Assembly (NCBI RefSeq): GCF_000284255.1
Contig: NC_017075.1
Span: forward strand, 2,666,001 to 2,730,000
Length of the DNA stretch: 64,000 bases
Source: Rubrivivax gelatinosus IL144
GTDB taxonomy: Bacteria; Pseudomonadota; Gammaproteobacteria; Burkholderiales; Burkholderiaceae_C
Reading direction: 5' to 3'
In this document: in pieces, positions 24,594 through 32,869 of the stretch
Numbering within the stretch: the stretch's first letter is position 1
Layout of the letters: each line of letters opens with the position of its first letter
The notes under the pieces: model-generated
Database searches by the model: none
Seen by the model: the letters and a program-made list of their open reading frames with translations, nothing else
Told to the model about the DNA's origin: nothing
Position numbers and translations under genes: made by a program

Positions 24594-25616
24594 ATGCACC
24601 GCCCGCCCGAACCCGCCCGCCCCATCGTCCCGAGGCCGACGAGCACGGCCGCGACCCGCCCGCTGGCGCCCGACCAGCCGGCGTTCACGCTTTACCAGTT
24701 CGCCGGGCTGCTGGCCGAGCGAGGCGAGGGCGCGCCCGTGCACGGCGCCTTCGTCTCCTACGCCGAACTGCGGCAGTTGCTGGAGCGCCAATGGCTGCCC
24801 GCGGAGCGCACGCAGACGCTGTTCCGGCATGCCGCGGGTGTCAGCAGCCGCAGCTTCGGCCGCGTCGCCGAGGCCTCGCGGGCCATCGGCGACACCTACG
24901 AGCGCATGGCCTTCTGCGCCCGCAACTTCCGCGCGCCGTGGAGCGTGCGGCTGGAACGCCATGCCGACGGCGGACTCAGCCTGTTCCACTTCCCGAAGTT
25001 CCACGACCCCGAACTGAAGGCGACGCTGGAGCTCTTCCACTTCGTCAACTGCGTTTCGGTGTTCCGTTCGCACAGCGGGCAGGCGCAGCCGCTGACCGAA
25101 CTCGGGCTGACCGGCGCTGCCGGCGTGTCGCGCTCGGCGATCGAGCAGTTCTTCGGCTGCCGCGTGCGCTTCGATGCCGACGAGGGCTATTGCCGCTTCA
25201 CGCGCGAGGCGTTGCAGACCTCCGCCAGCACCGCCGCACCGGCGCCGATGGAAGTCTTGCTGCAGGCCTGCGAGACCGAGGCCGACGAGGGCGCCAGCCC
25301 GCGGCAGACGCTGCTCGAACTGCTGGCCGCCGACGTCGAGGAGCTGACGACCGCCGACGCGCTGGCGCGACGCCTGGGCATCAGCCGCCGCACGCTGGAG
25401 CGCCTGCTCGAGCGCGAAGGCGTGACCTTTCTGTCGCTACGGCGAGAAGTGGTCCAGTTGGCGGCCAAGCGCCTGCTGGCCCGCCGGCAGCCGCTGGAAG
25501 ACATCGCGGCGGCACTGGGCTACTCCGACGCCCGCAGCTTCCGGCGCGCCTTCGCCAGCTGGACGGGCTCGACGCCGGCGCGCTACCGCGCTCGGCAGGC
25601 GGGAGCGGCGGCCTGA
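24594..25616 (+). CDS. AraC-family transcriptional regulator
   Basis: This 340-aa protein has a C-terminal double helix-turn-helix of AraC type: LARRLGISRRTLERLLEREG, VQLAAKRLLARRQPLEDIAAALGYSDARSFRRAF and GSTPARYRARQ. The N-terminal 200 residues are a putative effector domain (FTLYQFAGLLAERGEGAPVHGAF, LFRHAAGVSSRSF) of the ArgR/ArabinoseBD-like kind with no clear ligand motif. The ATG at 24594 was chosen. An upstream ATG at 24501 lies directly on the -10 box. Being divergent from the MFS-TonB receptor genes, it likely regulates them, inference by position. Confidence 0.85.
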   Translation: MHRPPEPARPIVPRPTSTAATRPLAPDQPAFTLYQFAGLLAERGEGAPVHGAFVSYAELRQLLERQWLPAERTQTLFRHAAGVSSRSFGRVAEASRAIGDTYERMAFCARNFRAPWSVRLERHADGGLSLFHFPKFHDPELKATLELFHFVNCVSVFRSHSGQAQPLTELGLTGAAGVSRSAIEQFFGCRVRFDADEGYCRFTREALQTSASTAAPAPMEVLLQACETEADEGASPRQTLLELLAADVEELTTADALARRLGISRRTLERLLEREGVTFLSLRREVVQLAAKRLLARRQPLEDIAAALGYSDARSFRRAFASWTGSTPARYRARQAGAAA

Positions 25617-25792
25617 GCTGACGGCCTTCCTTCGCAGGGTTCCAGGGCCGCGGCGCTGCGGCGGCTTCGGGAGACCGACTTCGGTTGCACGCACCGACAG
25701 CCAGGGGCCAGTGTATGCCGGCAGAACAAATCGTCGAGAGGAATCAAGCCTAAGTCGTTGAGTTTCCTAATCGGCGACCAGATTCCTACCCA
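25617..25792. other. Gene-free gap before the IS481 element
   Basis: No ORF of credible codon use was found in this 176-bp stretch. It contains a low-GC part (about 25735-25790) and marks the border between the sulfur island and the rearranged T6SS region. The pre-insertion sequence ACCCAG-CTAGGTGT-CTGGG (25789 onward, joined over the IS) forms a short dyad of unknown meaning. Confidence 0.4.
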
Positions 25793-25798
25793 GCTAGG
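25793..25798. repeat. IS481 target-site duplication, left copy
   Basis: GCTAGG directly flanks the element here and again at 26852-26857. It fits the NCTAGN target site known for IS481. Confidence 0.85.
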
Positions 25799-26851
25799 TG
25801 TGAAGCTTCAATAGGTTGTTTCGGCGCGTCGGGTGGCCCATTCGGGCCGGACTTGAGAGACTGGAAATCGCCAAACCCCCAGACCTCTCGAGGACCCGAT
25901 CCCGAATGAACCACCACAAGAATGCCCGACTGACGTTCGCCCGTCGACTGGAGATGGTCCAAGACATGACGCAGCGAGGCGCCAGTGTCGCGCAGGCCGC
26001 GACGACTGCAGGCGTCAGCGAGACGACCGCGCGCAAGTGGCTTGGACGCTTTCTGGCCGGTGGCGAGGCGGCTCTAGCCGATTGCAGCTCCCGCCCGGCC
26101 AGCAGCCCGCAGCGCATCAGCGAGTCCAAGGCGCTGGCGATCGTGGAGTTGCGCAAGCGGCGTCTGACCCAAGCGCGGATCGCGTCGAGCCTGGGCGTCT
26201 CGGAGGCGACGGTCAGCCGCGTGCTGCGTCGTGCCGGGCTGTCCGAGCTGTCGGCTCTGCAGCCCAGCGAGCCCGTGCAGCGGTACGAGCACGCCGCACC
26301 GGGTGAGCTGCTGCACATCGACACGAAGAAGCTCGGTGTCATCGCTCGCGAGGGTCACCGCATCAACGGCGACCGTCGAAGCGCCGTGCGCGGCGTCGGC
26401 TGAGAGTTCCTGTTCGTGGCCGTCGACGATCACGCGCGCATCGGCTTCACGCAGATGCTCGCCGACGAGCGCGCGCCCAGCGCCGTGGCGTTCCTGCGCG
26501 CTGCGCTGGCGTACTACGCCTCGCTGGGCATGACGGTGCGGCGCTTGCTCACGGACAACGGCAGTGCGTTCGTCTCGCGTGCCTGGCGCTCGGCCTGTGC
26601 CGAGCTCGGTGTCATGCACAAGCGCACCCGCGCGTACCGACCTCAGACCAACGGCAAGGCCGAGCGCTTCATCCAGTCGGCGCTGCGCGAATGGGCCTAC
26701 GGCATCGCTTACAACCACTCCAGCGAGCGCACCGCGATGCTCGACAAGTGGATGCACCACTACAACTGGCACCGGCCTCACGCCGGCATCGGCGGCTACC
26801 CGCCGATGTCTCGTCTCTCTGCGTCAGGCAACAACGTCTTGACGCTTCACA
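25799..26851 (+). mobile_element. IS481-family insertion sequence
   Basis: The element is 1053 bp long. Its left end TGTGAAGCTTCAATAGGTTG matches the right end in inverse orientation (TGTGAAGCGTCAAGACGTTG) with few mismatches, and it is flanked by a 6-bp GCTAGG duplication. One transposase frame fills the element but is broken by a TGA codon at 26401, so the copy is probably inactive. Its insertion separates the sulfur island from a vgrG remnant. Confidence 0.9.
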
Positions 26852-26856
26852 GCTAG
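25906..26856 (+). pseudogene. IS481-family transposase (nonsense mutation)
   Basis: The frame has a helix-turn-helix region (VAQAATTAGVSETTARKWLGRF and a second HTH near LTQARIASSLGVSEATVSRVLRR) and an RNase-H-like DDE core with LLHIDTKKLG, VAVDDHARIGF, LLTDNGSAFVSRAW and YRPQTNGKAERFIQSALREW. An in-frame TGA at 26401-26403 interrupts it after RRSAVRGVG, where IS481 transposases usually have Trp (TGG). The frame then runs on unbroken to a TAG at 26854-26856. That stop lies outside the IS and is provided by the CTAG of the target duplication. The gene would be complete with a single base change. A ribosome-binding site is weak. Confidence 0.88.
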
Positions 26857-26857
26857 G
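26852..26857. repeat. IS481 target-site duplication, right copy
   Basis: GCTAGG repeats the left flanking copy at 25793-25798. It also provides the stop codon of the transposase. Confidence 0.85.
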
Positions 26858-26920
26858 TGTCTGGGAAACGTGCGACAGACCGTGTCTCGTGCAGCCCGAT
26901 GCTCCAAGAAACTTCGCTCC

Positions 26921-27376
26921 ACGGCGCCGTGCTGGTGCGCCTGTAGCCGGCCTTCCGCAGCCGCGCCAGGAAACCAGGCCGGCGCGCAGCCACCAGCGCC
27001 AGCAGCACCGGCGCTGGTCTGGTTGCTCTGGGCATCGGGGCGGCCAAGGCCGTTGTAGACCGTCCCCATCACCACCGGGCGGTCGATGTCACCGCCGAGA
27101 AAGCCGACCAGCACTTCCTGGCCCAGGCGCGGGCTGAAGTGGCTGCCCCAGTTGGCGCCGGCCACGGCCTCCGATACCCGGACCCAGGTGCTGCTGGCGT
27201 CTGACGCCGGTGCGTTGTCGCCTGCCGGGTGTGCCAGCCGGTGGCTGGAGCGCGTGCCGCGCTGCCAGTGGAACTGGATCTTGATGCGGTGGTCGCGGTC
27301 GCTGTGAACCGGCTCGCCCAGGCCGACGACCAGGGCCGTCTGCACGCCGTGCACGCTGGGGCGCGGCGCCAGGCGG
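26921..27376 (-). pseudogene. vgrG remnant (middle part)
   Basis: This 456-bp stretch is nearly identical to the part of the intact vgrG at about 36357-36813. It encodes PSVHGVQTALVVGLGEP, IKIQFHWQRG, TWVRVSEAVAGANWGSHFSP and VLVGFLGGDIDRPVVMGTVYNG, which are the gp5-like OB-fold part of VgrG, and ends with QAHQHGAV. No start or gp27-like domain precedes it. Homology stops abruptly on both sides: at 27377 against the accessory gene and at 26920 next to 60 bp of unidentified sequence before the IS481 copy. It is the scar of a recombination between vgrG copies. Confidence 0.85.
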
Positions 27377-27410
27377 CCGACGAGGTGTTGGCTTCGAAGC
27401 CGGTCAAACG

Positions 27411-28157
27411 CTATCGGTGCCCCGGCTGCTTCTCGCACTGTCGAAGCTTGCGCCGAGCATCGTCGATCGTGCTGATCGAATTCGGGTTTCCGAGGCAAGA
27501 GTCGTCCTGCTCGACGCTGAAGCGCCCGTCTTTGTCTCGCGAGAGCTTGAGCCGCACAGCCATGCGCTGCCACCCAGAGCCGATTTCGCTGCGGGTAGTG
27601 GCGACTGTTGGTTCGTCGACACTGAAGTACTGAACGATCAGCAGCAGATCATTGTGCTTGCTGTCGTAGCGACCCATCGCAGGCACCGCGTTGCAGAAGA
27701 CTGGCTGCGATTCGCGGATGGTTACGGTGTGCCAGCCCGCCTCCTCGAAATTGGCGTTATAGAGCCCGAGGTGACAGGCCAATGTGTACCTTTGACCCTG
27801 TTCGCAGCGATAAGTCGGCTGGCTCGTCTCTCGCTTGATTTTGCAGATCTCTTCCGGTCTCGTCTTGGGCATGAAGCCTAGGACCGTGGCGTAGTTCAGG
27901 TCGCCATCGAAGAACATGCGGTAGCCCTGCCCTGAGAACATGTTTCCCGATTTTCCGTCGGCGTTCAATGGCGTCGCTATACGACTACGCAGAGAGGTCC
28001 AGACGGCCGTATCCAGCTTCGTGCTCTCGCGCTCAGCACGTGGTGTGTACACGCCATGAACGTTTTCGAGCCAATCTGTAGTCAGGCGAATTTCGGCGCG
28101 GCCGGCTTCCGCGGCAAGTATCAACCCCATGAAGACCGCCACGCGGGCCAAGCGCAT
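27411..28157 (-). CDS. Exported T6SS accessory or immunity-like protein (first copy)
   Basis: This 248-aa protein has a signal peptide (VFMGLILAAEAGRA) and an extended mature part with conserved cysteines (RCEQGQRYTLACHLGLYNANFEEAGWHTV, PVFCNAVPAMGRYDSKHND, CLGNPNSISTI). It is paralogous to the product at 32870-33685 (shared GFMPK, GWHTVxIxES, PVFCNAxPxxGR, VQYFSV, RLKL blocks). Both copies directly follow a muramidase gene, with a 4-bp gap here, so the family is a candidate periplasmic immunity protein. No known immunity family is recognised. The start at 28157 was chosen over 28193 because it does not overlap the muramidase and begins the signal peptide. Confidence 0.6.
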   Translation of the reverse strand: MRLARVAVFMGLILAAEAGRAEIRLTTDWLENVHGVYTPRAERESTKLDTAVWTSLRSRIATPLNADGKSGNMFSGQGYRMFFDGDLNYATVLGFMPKTRPEEICKIKRETSQPTYRCEQGQRYTLACHLGLYNANFEEAGWHTVTIRESQPVFCNAVPAMGRYDSKHNDLLLIVQYFSVDEPTVATTRSEIGSGWQRMAVRLKLSRDKDGRFSVEQDDSCLGNPNSISTIDDARRKLRQCEKQPGHR

Positions 28158-28161
28158 GCTC

Positions 28162-29109
28162 TTACCCCTTAGACTCTGACCGATATTTTTCATAAGCCGC
28201 CCTGAGCTTGATGTCGTACGAGTAGGTCTTGTAGCCAGGGCCGTTGTAGTTGAAAGCGATCATTGCCCAGTCCTTCTTGCGAACCGACTCAAGCAGGCTT
28301 GGGTGCTTGCCCTTCTTCGTGTCTTTTGCGTCGATCCATACGGGAGGCTTTTTCTGGATGAAGTTCGCCAGGAGCCCAATCTGCGCGGCTTCTGACATGC
28401 ACATCTGATCCACGAATGCGACCGGCGTCGGGCGCCCGCACAACGAGTAGTTGGTGCCCAGTATCTGAAACTTTCCCCAGGACGCCGCCTCCAGCGCGGC
28501 TGTTGCATCCAGGGAATACGCTCGAATCAAGCGCAGGTAGGCGCTCGAATAGTCCCCGTACGCATCATCGGCATCGACCTGGCCGTCGTGCATCCTCTTG
28601 TCTTCCTCGCCGATTTTGCTCTTCTTGCGGTATGGCACGGGCCAGGACAGATCAGGATGGGCATTGTCAAAGCGACCTTTGGTGCGGCGGCTGAAGATGT
28701 GGCGCTCGAACAGCAGCGCGGGAATGTGCGCGCCCTCACCGTGGTTCAGGCGCCAGAACGAGGCTCGACCGCCGCTTTCGACAACGGCAATGGTCGAGTT
28801 TGCGTCCTTGCTGACCTGGCGCGAGGTCATGCCGTCCGCCCCTGTGGTGCCATTGAGGGTTCGGGTGTCGAACCTCAGGCGATACGCGAGATTGGCGATC
28901 GGTGCCCGCAGCGCGTCCAGGAACAACACGCTGAAGCCGAAAGCGGACTGATCCGATAGGTAAAGAGTCTGGCCCGCCTGCAGCCGGTTCGCGTCGGCGA
29001 TCTTGTTCCAGCGCTGCAGGTCGGCAACACTGCAGCCAGCTCGCCTGGCCAAGGACCACAACGTATCGCCATGGCGAACTGCGTAGGGGTCGGGTAAGGA
29101 TTCAGGCAT
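28162..29109 (-). CDS. LysM muramidase T6SS effector, shortened copy
   Basis: This 315-aa protein begins with a LysM peptidoglycan-binding module (YAVRHGDTLWSLARRAGCSVADLQRWN, residues about 9-52), then a domain also present in its paralogue, and a C-terminal N-acetylmuramidase domain: VVESGGRASFWRLN (probable catalytic Glu111), LLFERHIFSRRTKGRFDN, ASWGKFQILGTNYSLCG and IAFNYNGPGYKTY. Compared with the 463-aa paralogue at 33672 it lacks about 145 residues between STI (about 107) and VVES. The missing part includes the linker and the first muramidase helices, so activity is doubtful. The reading frame is intact. It sits between a vgrG remnant and a putative immunity gene. The start overlaps the vgrG end by 8 bp. 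Confidence 0.8.
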   Translation of the reverse strand: MPESLPDPYAVRHGDTLWSLARRAGCSVADLQRWNKIADANRLQAGQTLYLSDQSAFGFSVLFLDALRAPIANLAYRLRFDTRTLNGTTGADGMTSRQVSKDANSTIAVVESGGRASFWRLNHGEGAHIPALLFERHIFSRRTKGRFDNAHPDLSWPVPYRKKSKIGEEDKRMHDGQVDADDAYGDYSSAYLRLIRAYSLDATAALEAASWGKFQILGTNYSLCGRPTPVAFVDQMCMSEAAQIGLLANFIQKKPPVWIDAKDTKKGKHPSLLESVRKKDWAMIAFNYNGPGYKTYSYDIKLRAAYEKYRSESKG

Positions 29110-30277
29110 CTTCAGGTGCCTCGGGTTCGTCAGCCGGCGAAGCCGGCTCGTCCGCAACGTCGATGTATTCCTCGAGGCTCCAGGGGGCGGCACGCGTCTC
29201 GTGTCGGTACACAATCGGCTGCGGCTCGGGCGTCAGCGTGATCACGGCCAAGGAGCCGCACTGACTTCGCGCCAGCAAGCGCCCGCCCTGTGTCCACACC
29301 GTGGTCGTGGCCACACCAAAGGGAAGCCAGGAAGCAGGAAAGTCGGCGTGGTCCAGCAGCTGCGCGCTAGGTGGCGTCTCCGGCTCGAGTGATAGCCCAA
29401 ACGGTCGGGGAAACTGCGGGGCGCCCGCCGAAGCACTCTTCGGCCCACCAAGCTCCTTCTGGTTTGCCCTGAACTCCACCTTGCCCGGCGCCGAGAGCGT
29501 GATGTTTCCGCCCTCGATGCGTATGGCCGCCCCGGCGGCGGTCAGCAGGATGTGCTGGGGTGCCGTCACCTTCACCATGCCATGGGTGCTGGCCACGCTG
29601 AAGGCGCGGTCGGCGGTGAGCCGTGTCGCCCCTTGCTGGCTCTGCGTGTTCACGTTGCCGGTGGCCGCGTGCAGCTGGATGCCCGTCTCGGTGTTGGGCT
29701 TGCGCGGGTTCTGCGCTGTGCCGTAGGTGAAGAAGACGAGGCCATCCTTGACGACGGTGGCGCTGTTGGCCTGCGCCAACTGCTGCAGGTCCTGCCCGGC
29801 GACGAAGCTGGCGGTGTTGCCGGCGCTGGCGACGGTGTGCGCGGGTGTGCTGCCGGTGATGCCGCCCGGTGCGGCGATGACGATGTCCGGCCGCGTCAGC
29901 GTGGGCACGGTGCCTGCGCCGCCGCCGCTGCTGCTGCCGTCGCCGGTGGTATCGCTGCCCTTGAGGCTGTCCTGGCTGGCGAGCAGGCCCTTGGTGGAGC
30001 TCATCGCCGCGGGCTCGGGATCGCCTGGGAGCCGGGCGTCGCGCTGATGCGCGCTGTCGGCCAGGGTCCGGGCCAGTTCGGCAGACTGTTCGAGCTGGAA
30101 TCGAGGCTCGCGGGTGTCCAGCTGCATGGCACCGGCGGTGCTGGCGGGCTTCCCGTGCGCGCTGATCAACAAGCCGCTGGCCGCACGCACGGCGCCCCAG
30201 GCTTGCGTGGCCAGATCCAGGCCGTGGCCGCGTGGCTGCTGGCGGCGGTTGTCGGTCTGCTGCTGCAGGTGGCCGAT
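29102..30277 (-). pseudogene. vgrG remnant (C-terminal part)
   Basis: The 390-codon frame matches the C-terminal half of the intact VgrG at 35053-36228. The DUF2345-like part (AHTVASAGNTASFVAGQDL, GGNITLSAPGKVEFRA) is almost identical. The last 120 residues, which carry the tip toward the effector, differ (ELGGPKSASAGAPQFPRP against ELGAGRSASLDKPQLPRP). Homology ends at 30277 at a sharp junction, and the gp27/gp5-like half is lost. The remaining frame has no proper start. The adjacent stretch to 30332 is unrelated. This copy should not form a spike. Confidence 0.85.
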
Positions 30278-30332
30278 CAAGACGGGCTCAAGATTTCGGG
30301 CTCAGGGAAACGCCAGCTGATAGCAGAGGATT

Positions 30333-30524
30333 TCAAAAAAAACGTGCCACCCTGCCATATTGGTCTTCCGGCAGGCAGTATTCGGCAAAGAATGAAGCAC
30401 TCTTTCGAGAGGCTTTTCCCACAACAGAGTAGCAGATTTGCTGTTGATAGAATTCAGCTAAGAACCCGCTCCAAGAAACGGTATTCACAGGCTTCGCAAT
30501 TGAGTTGGATTGGTTCACTGCTAA
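30333..30524 (-). pseudogene. 3' part of an exported-protein gene split by an IS5 element
   Basis: This is the C-terminal 63 codons of the gene starting at 32035. Joining across the IS and removing one CTAA copy restores VLAVNQSNSIAKPVNTVSWS and continues to a TGA at 30333. The end is rich in Tyr/Cys/Phe (ICYSVVGKASR, AEYCLPEDQYG). It has no start of its own. Confidence 0.8.
30521..30524. repeat. IS5 target-site duplication, left copy
   Basis: CTAA flanks the element on this side and again at 31711-31714, as expected for a 4-bp IS5-family duplication. Confidence 0.8.
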
Positions 30525-31710
30525 GGAAGGTCTGCACAACACGCCGCGCGACCGGATCGGCGCGACATCGTTAGCGACGGCGTTGTGCAGGAGCGCATTG
30601 CGCACCCGAACCAGCGTTGTAGGACGGAGAAACGAAGCAAATGGCGCCCAGCGGGGGACGTTTGGCGCCCACCGGGCGCACTCATCCCAGGGCTCCCATG
30701 AGATGCCTTCGCGCCATCCACAGGTTCGCCAGAGCGAACAGCGTCTGGATCTGCGCCGTGTTCTTGACCAGTCCCCGGTACCGCACCTTCGTGAAGCCGA
30801 ACTGCCGCTTCAACACGCGAAACGGGTGCTCCACCTTGGCTCGCACGCTGGCCTTGAGTTGTTCGATTCGCTCGGTGATCGCGTCCTGGGGATCGCGAGC
30901 ATCGAGCAGGCGACGCAGCCCCGGGCGCAAGGCCACGTGCCAGGTCGGCCCTCGCGCCTCGGGCCTCTTGTGCACGCCCTGGTAGCCGGCGTCGCCGAAG
31001 GCGTTGCGTTCCTCGCCATGCAGCAGTTGTCCGGCCACGTTCAGGTCGTTGACGTTCGCCGGCGTGGCCACCACCGTGTGCACCAGCCCCGAGGCCGCGT
31101 CCACCCCGATGTGCGCCTTCATCCCGAAGTACCAGTTGTTGCCCTTGCGGGTCTGCTTCATCTCCGGATCGCGCTCGCCTTCGGCGTTCTTCGTCGAGCT
31201 GGGCGCCGCGATCAGCGTCGCGTCCACCACCGTGCCAGTGCGCAGCATCAGGCCCTTGTGCTGCAGCAGATCGGCCACCAGGCGCAGCATGTCGGCAGCC
31301 AAATCATGGCGCTCCAGCAAGTGGCGAAACCGCAGGATCGTCGTCTCGTCGGGCAACCTCTGCGTCGCACCATCGAGCCGAGCGAACTCCCGGTACAGCG
31401 GCACGTCGTGCAGCGCCTCTTCCATCGCCGGGTCGCTCAGCCCGAACCACTGCTGCAGGTAGTGGATGCGCAGCATCGTCTCCAGCGCAAACGGCGGCCG
31501 CCCGGTCCTGGCTCGCGGATAGTGCGGCTGCACGATCTCCACCAGCGCCGCCCACGGCACCACGCGGTCCATCTCCTCGAGGAACTCGCGCTTGCGCGTC
31601 TTCTTCGTCGACAGGTTCAGGCCAAGTCCGAGCTGCTTCATGTAGGGCATCCTCACCTGCCTACCCCGCACGGGCAAGCCGGCTTCGCGGGGGCGTTTTG
31701 CAGACTTTCC
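30525..31710 (-). mobile_element. IS5-family insertion sequence
   Basis: The element is 1186 bp long. Its terminal inverted repeats begin GGAAGGTCTGCACAAC (left) and GGAAAGTCTGCAAAAC (right, read on the minus strand). It carries one intact transposase and is flanked by CTAA direct repeats. It inserted in an exported-protein gene of the T6SS effector zone, and appears recent because the host gene is otherwise undamaged. Confidence 0.92.
30682..31641 (-). CDS. IS5-family transposase
   Basis: This 319-aa DDE transposase shows the IS5 landmarks: RTGRPPFALETMLRIHYLQQWFGLSD, GTVVDATLIAAPSSTKN (first Asp), KGNNWYFGMKAHIGVDAASG, FGDAGYQGVHKRPE (second Asp) and AKVEHPFRVLKRQFGF (Glu). The start at 31641 has GGTGAGG about 9 nt upstream. 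Alternative ATGs at 31650 and 31677 are less well spaced. The frame is complete, so the element could be active. Confidence 0.93.
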   Translation of the reverse strand: MKQLGLGLNLSTKKTRKREFLEEMDRVVPWAALVEIVQPHYPRARTGRPPFALETMLRIHYLQQWFGLSDPAMEEALHDVPLYREFARLDGATQRLPDETTILRFRHLLERHDLAADMLRLVADLLQHKGLMLRTGTVVDATLIAAPSSTKNAEGERDPEMKQTRKGNNWYFGMKAHIGVDAASGLVHTVVATPANVNDLNVAGQLLHGEERNAFGDAGYQGVHKRPEARGPTWHVALRPGLRRLLDARDPQDAITERIEQLKASVRAKVEHPFRVLKRQFGFTKVRYRGLVKNTAQIQTLFALANLWMARRHLMGALG

Positions 31711-31714
31711 CTAA
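31711..31714. repeat. IS5 target-site duplication, right copy
   Basis: CTAA matches the copy at 30521-30524. Removing one copy with the IS restores the reading frame of the interrupted gene. Confidence 0.8.
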
Positions 31715-32035
31715 CACCCAGCTTTCCGAAGTCTTCAGGAATCCAGCGTCCCGCGCAAGTTGGTCGAAATCAGCGTTGCCGCACTCAGAGCGAAGCTCAA
31801 GCTTCATCGGTAGGTGACCCTCTTCGCGCCAACTGACTTCCAGCCTGTCCCGGTCCAGCAAACGAGCTTCGATGTTGGACGTCCTGATGAACGCCAATCC
31901 ACATTCAGACAATGCCACCGTAGCCGGGGCAGCCAACATATTTTCTTGCGGTACGGGAGCCTCTGGTTGCTCTGCGTACGCAAGTGCCGGGAGCCATAGA
32001 GCGGCAGCTAATGCGAGGATGGCGCCGGATTTCAT
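31711..32035 (-). pseudogene. 5' part of an exported-protein gene split by an IS5 element
   Basis: The frame encodes a signal peptide (ILALAAALWLPALAYA) and about 85 mature residues (SECGLAFIRTSNIEARLLDRD, LELRSECGNADFDQLARDAGF) before the IS. The complete restored gene would be 170 aa. As it stands, translation would run 13 residues or so into the IS end. The product is not recognised. The exported nature and position among effector-linked genes suggest an accessory or immunity protein. It lies 8 bp after the next gene on the minus strand. Confidence 0.75.
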
Positions 32036-32042
32036 CGTGATT

Positions 32043-32675
32043 CTACTTATCGCATTCGAACCGCAGAAGCCCTAGACGAGTGCGTGCGATCATCAAGGCT
32101 TCTGTTATGGATTCGCTGGATCGAATATACTCTGGCGTGAGTTGTTGGCTTGCTTTGCTCGAATAGCAGTAGCCCGATGTTGATGAATCGTTGGCTAAGT
32201 ACACCATCGACTCCGTAACGTATGTGGCGTCGCGATTGGATTGAATTCTGACTGCATGAGCGATATCTATCAAGCCATTCCCATTCGCGTTTACTAGCCA
32301 CTGACCTTGTACTTCCTTGCATGAGTCGTAGAGAGCGCCGACGGGCAGCGGAGCGAGTGCTGAGCCGAGAGACCCTTGCCTCATAACAGCCAGCCTACAA
32401 TAGCTGTTGCCAAGATGCTTGTAGTAAATCCGGACGGGGGAAATCCAGGTGGTTCGTCCACCCGATTGTATCGGCGTCGCCTGATTGAGGCCGGAAACAA
32501 TGGCCCCTTTTCCCGCCATAAACGCGTCCATTTCAGATAGACGACCAAGATCGTGGCTGAATCTATCTATTAGTTCTCGATTTGGTGCCTGCGCGCGAGC
32601 CGTGGGGGTCTGATCAGCGGCGGCAACAGAGGAAGTCGCGACAAATAAAAAGACGCTGAAGACGCCAAGCAGCAT
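32043..32675 (-). CDS. Exported hypothetical protein of the T6SS effector zone
   Basis: This 210-aa protein has a signal peptide (MLLGVFSVFLFVATSSVAAA) and a mature part without known motifs. It contains RFSHDLGRLSEMDAFMAGKG, SPVRIYYKHLGNSYCRL and SGYCYSSKASQQLTPEY, with four cysteines in all. GC content is visibly lower than in neighbouring secretion genes, which suggests acquisition. The start at 32675 begins the signal peptide; the frame runs open further upstream, but without a plausible start. It may be an immunity or chaperone protein belonging to a lost effector. Confidence 0.6.
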   Translation of the reverse strand: MLLGVFSVFLFVATSSVAAADQTPTARAQAPNRELIDRFSHDLGRLSEMDAFMAGKGAIVSGLNQATPIQSGGRTTWISPVRIYYKHLGNSYCRLAVMRQGSLGSALAPLPVGALYDSCKEVQGQWLVNANGNGLIDIAHAVRIQSNRDATYVTESMVYLANDSSTSGYCYSSKASQQLTPEYIRSSESITEALMIARTRLGLLRFECDK

Positions 32676-32869
32676 TCGCGTGACGCAGGTGAGATGGCGA
32701 ACGACGGCTAGCAAGGCCGGGCGCCGTATCGCCAATTGGCAAACATTCTTTCGAATTCCACGGAGTATTTCCGGTGCCGCGAATATTTCTATGTTTCTGT
32801 CGGCGCATCGTTCGGGCGTCTTGGAACCTGCGTCACTGACGAAGCGCCAGCGAAATCGAGACGGAGGGA

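Noticed and set aside
20663..24688. One 1341-aa protein spanning receptor and MFS regions.
   Set aside because: The extra upstream frame lies antisense-free but out of frame over the MFS gene, and a signal peptide begins at 22963.
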